NCBI GenBank assembly: GCA_034096865.1
Contig: JAWQFJ010001787.1
Coordinates: forward strand, 96,383 to 116,865
Length of the DNA: 20,483 nt
Direction: 5' to 3'
DNA from: Theodoxus fluviatilis
Taxonomy: Eukaryota; Mollusca; Gastropoda; Cycloneritida; Neritidae
Under the pieces are notes generated by a model. It was given only the letters and a program-made list of their open reading frames with translations, did not search any database and was not told the DNA's origin. Of this stretch, positions 16,775 through 20,483 are shown piece after piece. A program made the translations under genes and the position numbers. Each line of letters begins with the position of its first letter. The stretch's first letter is position 1.

Positions 16775-17220
16775 TGTTTTGCAAGGTGTTTCTCCGTGCT
16801 CCTGTTCCCCGACCTTGCAAAATGTATCACAGACAAAAATTATCTGGGATACCAATTTTTCTGATATGAATTGATATAATTTACTTGAAAAGCTATCTAC
16901 TGTGGAAAACGTAATAAGTAAGAATGCGATGTACATGAAGCAACCAATACGATGACAGAGGCTATTGTAACTGCTGCTGACTTCCTTAAGAAAATCATCA
17001 AATACAAACCTCTTTCGAGCAAAAATCGTTGGTTCGACAAAGAATGCTACATCTTCAGAAGAAAATGAAGGAATGTCTTTCGATGTTATCAGTCTAGTCA
17101 TTCGAAAGAGGACAGACAAAGATATATACAGGAAAACACTTAATATTAGCGACTGTTAAAGTGTAAGAAAACAGATTACCTACATGGGGTAACTGCTTTA
17201 ATTTCAAGGCATGGAAAAGA
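16775..17220 (+). pseudogene. LINE-C endonuclease-RT linker
   Basis: Broken frames encode EAIVTAADFLKK, then NRWFDKECYIFRRK, YQSSHSKEDRQRYIQENT, LLKCKKTDYLHG and LISRHGKDPKIFWRQLKTLDN (about 16950-17263). It matches the linker pieces of LINE-B (QPFFDNDC, LIKEKKTAY, SEFWRQ) and so confirms that the LINE-B piece at 5590-5872 joins that at 7642. Confidence 0.7.
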
Positions 17221-18300
17221 TCCCAAAATATTCTGGAGGCAACTAAAAACACTCGACAATAAATATACAACTCCTTCTGGTATTGACTCCCGTGTTTGGA
17301 GAGAACACTTTGAAAGTATCTACGAGACAACGCGTGATGAGCATGTAACAGAAGGGGAAATAACTGTATCACGTGACTTTAACGGGGTGATACTTGATGC
17401 AGAGATTACTACCTCGGAGATAGCGGATGCTGTAAAGAGTCTCAAACCGGGGACGGCACCAGGTGGAGACAACATTCTTGCTGAAATGCTTAGGTGTGCA
17501 TCAAGAGCTTTTGCCTTTTTTACCCAAGCTATTTAACTGTATCTTTCAAAATTCTTATTTCCTTAAACAGTGGGCAAACTCTGTGATTATTTCTCTACAC
17601 CAATCAGATCCTGTAAATGATCCTGATAACTATAGGGGAATATCGCTAACAAGCAATCTCAGTAAAGTGTCAATACATGTACTGAACAGGCGATTACAGA
17701 TGTGGACAGATGACAACGGGATTATAGGTGAAGAACAGGCAGGATTTTGAAAGAGTTACTCACCAATTGATAACATTTGTTCTACATAGCGTTGTGAAAC
17801 GATACTTACAAAGACACAAAAAGATGTATTCTGCCTTGTTGATTTAAAAAAAAGCGTTCGATACTGTCAATAGACGAGCCTTGTGGTGTTTTTTTAATTA
17901 ACAAAACGAGATCCTTGGGAAAATGGGGAGAATGTTGAAATGTGTTTACAAAATGGTGAAATGTTGCGTAAAATGTGACGGAGTGACGTCAAATTGTTTT
18001 GACGCTCACATGGGCTTCAAACAGGGCTGCAAAATGAGTCCTTTACTGTTTTCCTACCTTATGACATCACTTACTAATGAGATAATACAAAAAGGAAAAC
18101 ATGGCCTACAAGCAATGACAAATGGTCCTGATATATTTACACTCCTTTTTGCTGATGATATTGTTCTATTATCAGACACTGTTACAGGTTTACAGAACCA
18201 AATAGATCATTTAAGCAAAGCAGCAAACAGACTAGGGCCATAAGTAAACTATGGAAAGACCAAGGTTATAGCGTTTCGTCTGGGTGGACACTTGGCAAAC
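17221..18300 (+). pseudogene. LINE-C reverse transcriptase domain
   Basis: Motif order: FWRQLKTL, VWREHFESIYE, ILDAEITTSEIADAVKSLKPG (about 17391-17454), then a frame change and KLFNCIFQ...LKQWANSVIISLH, DPDNYRGISLTSNLSKV (about 17623-17673), and EEQAGF (about 17731-17748). Next are a damaged motif A reading KKAFDTVNRRALW across two frames (about 17847-17888), FKQGCKMSPLLF (about 18016-18051), and FADDIVLLSDTVTGLQNQIDHL (18148-18213) with both aspartates. VNYGKTKVIAF follows a stop at 18241-18243. About six frame changes or stops prevent function. Confidence 0.85.
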
Positions 18301-19352
18301 TCAGAGGAATGGTACCTCAATGGCTAGAAACATGAGGTTGTATCAGAGAACAGGTACCTTGGTGTGGTAATCTCGACGAAGTTGAACACGAATTCGGCTA
18401 TGTCTGATCTTGTATGCAGAGGCAGGGCTGCAGTGTCTAGAATTACTAAGATTTTGAGAAGCTTATGCATCTAACCCCAGATGTATTTTTCAGGATTTTG
18501 GACTCGCAAGTTCAACCAATACTTTATATTGCTCTGAAGTATGGAGCTTAGATGATACCCAAATGATCGAAATTGTACATTTACAAATGCTGAAACAATA
18601 TATCATGTCAGTGCAAGAACACCTAATGCTATGGTCTATGGTGATACGGGAATATATCCTTTGCATATCAATACTGTGATAAGATATATTAAATACTGGC
18701 TAAAAGTACTGAAAATGGACGAATGTAGATCCCCACATTATGGTATACAAGCCTATGTTAGGCAAGCTTGATAGTAATAACTGGGCTTCGAAAATTTGGG
18801 TTATTTTAATGAAAAGTGGGTTTGAGAAGGAATGGATAGATCAAGAAGTGATTAATGAGCGCAACTTTCTACAAACAGTCAAAGGACAATTGACAAAGAG
18901 ATTTATCACCAGTTGGGAGTATTACTTGAATAGGAGCAATCGTTTTGTATTGTACAGAGAATTTAAAACAGATTTTGGGATTGAAGCTTATCTATATACT
19001 CTGACTGGAAACTTTTCAGAGATGTCTGAATACGATTTCGATTTGGTATTAGCGAAATGACGGTACACAGAGATATAATGAAGAGGAATACCAAATCTTA
19101 TGTCCAGCTTGTCATGAAAGAGATGCAGATGAGCAGGATTTTGTTATGTACTGCTCAGCATATGAAGATATTCAAATGAAGTGTACAATTCCATATGTGC
19201 AATGCAAGGACGTAGAGCCTCTTGTCCAGCTGCTCTCTGCAAAAGAGACAGGCCCTTTGCGGGCTGTCAGTACCTATTTGTACTATGCATTCAAAAGAAG
19301 AGTGGAAGCTACTGACTCAGAGGTAAATGACCATATCATGTACTGTTTCTGA
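18301..19352 (+). pseudogene. LINE-C connector, zinc-knuckle-like motif and C-terminus
   Basis: Pieces: ENRYLGVVIST, AVSRITKIL, DSQVQPIL, VYGDTGIYPLHINTVIRYIKYWLKVLKMDE (about 18640-18725), and an unbroken frame of about 106 codons at 18740-19060 with NNWASKIWVILMKSGFEKEWIDQEV and LNRSNRFVLYREFK. Then come CPACHERDADEQDFVMYCSAYEDIQ (about 19098-19174) and RAVSTYLYYAFKRRVEATDSE, ending at a stop at 19350-19352. The cysteine motif is C-x2-C-x13-C. An RNA- or DNA-binding role is inferred from similar motifs in other LINEs. Confidence 0.75.
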
Positions 19353-19392
19353 TTGTAATGGGCCAATAGCCTACACAAACGAATTGTTCGTT

Positions 19393-19394
<2 letters not shown>

Positions 19395-19462
<68 letters not shown>

Positions 19463-19472
19463 CACACACACA
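19395..19472. repeat. (TC)n then (CA)n, right flank of LINE-C
   Basis: About 66 bases of (TC)n followed by a short (CA)n. On the opposite side of LINE-C the same TC phase is present. Confidence 0.95.
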
Positions 19473-19640
19473 CGCGCCCAAACCAAATGCGCGCAGGCAA
19501 TTTTCTAAAGTGGTTTCCCAGTTCTTGTGAGGCGCAGTTTTGGAATTCGTCTCATGTTCAGCATCTAAGATGATTAAAGGCAGTACTGAACGGTTCTAAA
19601 TATGCTAGAACATGCCTACCCCATATCTGTAAAATCATGT

Positions 19641-19643
<3 letters not shown>

Positions 19644-19681
<38 letters not shown>

Positions 19682-19700
19682 CGCGCGCGTGTGTGTGTGT
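19644..19700. repeat. (TG)n(CG)n(TG)n alternating purine-pyrimidine tract
   Basis: About 57 bases of strict purine-pyrimidine alternation with a central run of (GC)n. Such tracts can adopt Z-DNA under supercoiling. That is established for the sequence type but not shown for this site. Confidence 0.9.
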
Positions 19701-19787
19701 TACTGACCGGCTAATTGGGCCTCAGGTTAGCCTAACCCGCACAGATGAAAATAAACAAGAAAAAACACGAACACCAGCCTTCTGATA

Positions 19788-19810
19788 TAGTAGTAGTAGT
19801 AGTAGTAGTA
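19788..19810. repeat. (TAG)n microsatellite
   Basis: Between seven and eight TAG units. It follows GAAAATAAACAAGAAAAAAC and could be the tail of an unrecognised element, but I cannot define one. Confidence 0.9.
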
Positions 19811-19954
19811 TGAGAGGCTCGGATATAGGCCGTGAAGCCTTTTAAACGCCCCATCGTAATGTGTTGCCTTATATATGTAACGAAGTGTGTTCATCCACAA
19901 AAACACAATCTCTCACCAGCTGCCACCCACACCCGGGCTCACAGGAGCTAACGT

Positions 19955-20063
19955 GCGGCCCCTGCCGACACTCGATCTATAGTCGCTCAAGCGGCCCCCG
20001 CCGATACTCTCGCTGCAAGCGCTCAAGCGGCCCCCGCCAACAGTCTCCACACCGGCCCCCGCC
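19955..20063. repeat. GC-rich minisatellite, ~36-bp period
   Basis: The core CGGCCCCCGCC (first copy CGGCCCCTGCC) recurs with starts at about 19956, 19992, 20028 and 20053, giving periods of 36, 36 and 25. GCTCAAG precedes the second and third copies. The minus strand is G-rich (GGCGGGGGCCG). Confidence 0.8.
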
Positions 20064-20405
20064 GGTAGAGCTCCGAGTCTCAGCTAGCGTCTCTGGGATT
20101 CGTACCAGGCTAAAGAACCCTTAAAACAACGCAAACTCACTCATCCGTTCCTTCACTATCAATCATCATACATCCGCGGTATTTACAATGTAGAATGATA
20201 AAAAATAAAATCAGCACTCACCCGTCTCCCTGGGGTTCAATCGCTCGAGTGTCGCACACAGCTTTCACTGGGCAAAAATACAATCAATCGGATCATTCGC
20301 TCACACGTGAACACTCCTCAGTCACTACGTCACCAACTCATGCTAAAAATAATCACAGTCAAAACACAACCACGTGTACACACCATTCGGCACATTCGAT
20401 TCGTA
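20064..20405. other. Unassigned sequence
   Basis: Plain sequence with no supported gene. Open frames here lack any domain. Confidence 0.4.
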
Positions 20406-20410
20406 ACAGT

Positions 20411-20438
20411 GTGTGTGTGTGTGTGCGCGCGCGTGCGC
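20411..20438. repeat. (GT)n(GC)n tract
   Basis: A shorter alternating purine-pyrimidine tract of the same type as 19644-19700. Confidence 0.9.
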
Positions 20439-20483
20439 GAAATTGAAATTAGGGTGCAATTGAAAATGAACAATATTGGGAAA

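Larger units (their letters stand above)
15899..19394 (+). mobile_element. LINE-C: near full-length ORF2 non-LTR retrotransposon, degenerate
   Basis: This is the most complete LINE in the window. Order: about 110 bases of leader, endonuclease (about 16035-16770), linker with NRWFDKEC (about 17020-17180), RT (17220-18300), connector (18300-19060), zinc-knuckle-like CPACHERD...YCSAY (about 19098-19160), C-terminal YLYYAFKRR (about 19275-19301), and a 3' UTR ending GTTCGTTGTT before (TC)n. It spans about 3.5 kb and has no large insertion. Single-base frameshifts are spread throughout and there are some stops, but the RT active-site box FADDIVLL is intact. Both borders are (TC)n in sense orientation. 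The clade is unresolved. An APE endonuclease, RT and a C-terminal cysteine motif without RNase H fit several LINE groups. Confidence 0.85.

Noticed and set aside
19955..20063. CRISPR-like array because of the ~36-bp period
   Set aside because: The genome is eukaryotic, the conserved core is only about 11 bases, intervals are partly conserved and the last period is 25. It is a minisatellite.

Overview
The window reads as repeat-rich intergenic and intronic DNA from an invertebrate animal. A marine mollusc is my best guess. That rests on very abundant (CA)n and (CT)n microsatellites, several APE-type LINE families, L2-like LINEs with (ATT)n tails and a short SINE-like insert, and not on a species-specific gene. 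Nothing looks bacterial or viral: there are no operons and no Shine-Dalgarno sites. The only convincing host coding sequence is one minus-strand exon.

Layout. Positions 1-835 are (TG)n, (GA)n and CAGA-type microsatellites enclosing a tiny LINE 3' end (LINE-D, minus). About 830-1395 is unassigned. A decayed minus-strand LINE (LINE-A, about 1395-3216) keeps pieces of reverse transcriptase (RT) and a C-terminal zinc-knuckle-like motif. Positions 3541-4181 form an exon, also minus, with a pentanucleotide-rich leader and the first 118 codons of an SLC5-type sodium/solute symporter. LINE-A therefore lies in its first coding intron. From 4411 to about 13255 a long CT-rich microsatellite is split by LINE-B (plus, 4770-12943). 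LINE-B has itself been invaded three times: by an L2-like LINE (minus) that carries a second L2-like LINE (plus) inside it; by a 190-bp SINE-like insert with a 12-bp target duplication; and by a 2.9-kb poly(A)-ended element with a 14-bp target duplication. Positions 13256-15822 hold a 5'-truncated SINE/LINE tail with (ATC)n, microsatellites and sequence I cannot name. LINE-C (plus, about 15899-19394) is the most complete copy, running from endonuclease through RT to the zinc knuckle, and again sits between two (CT)n tracts. The last kilobase holds simple repeats, including an alternating purine-pyrimidine tract, and a GC-rich minisatellite of about 36 bp.

No set of genes here works together as a system. 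The most interesting signal is structural. LINE-B, LINE-C and LINE-D are each bordered on both sides by (TC)n in the element's sense orientation. LINE-B and LINE-C end in near-identical 3' sequence that joins (TC)n at the same point. This suggests a LINE family that targets TC microsatellites. The nested insertions can be ordered in time, because removing two of them restores conserved RT reading frame.
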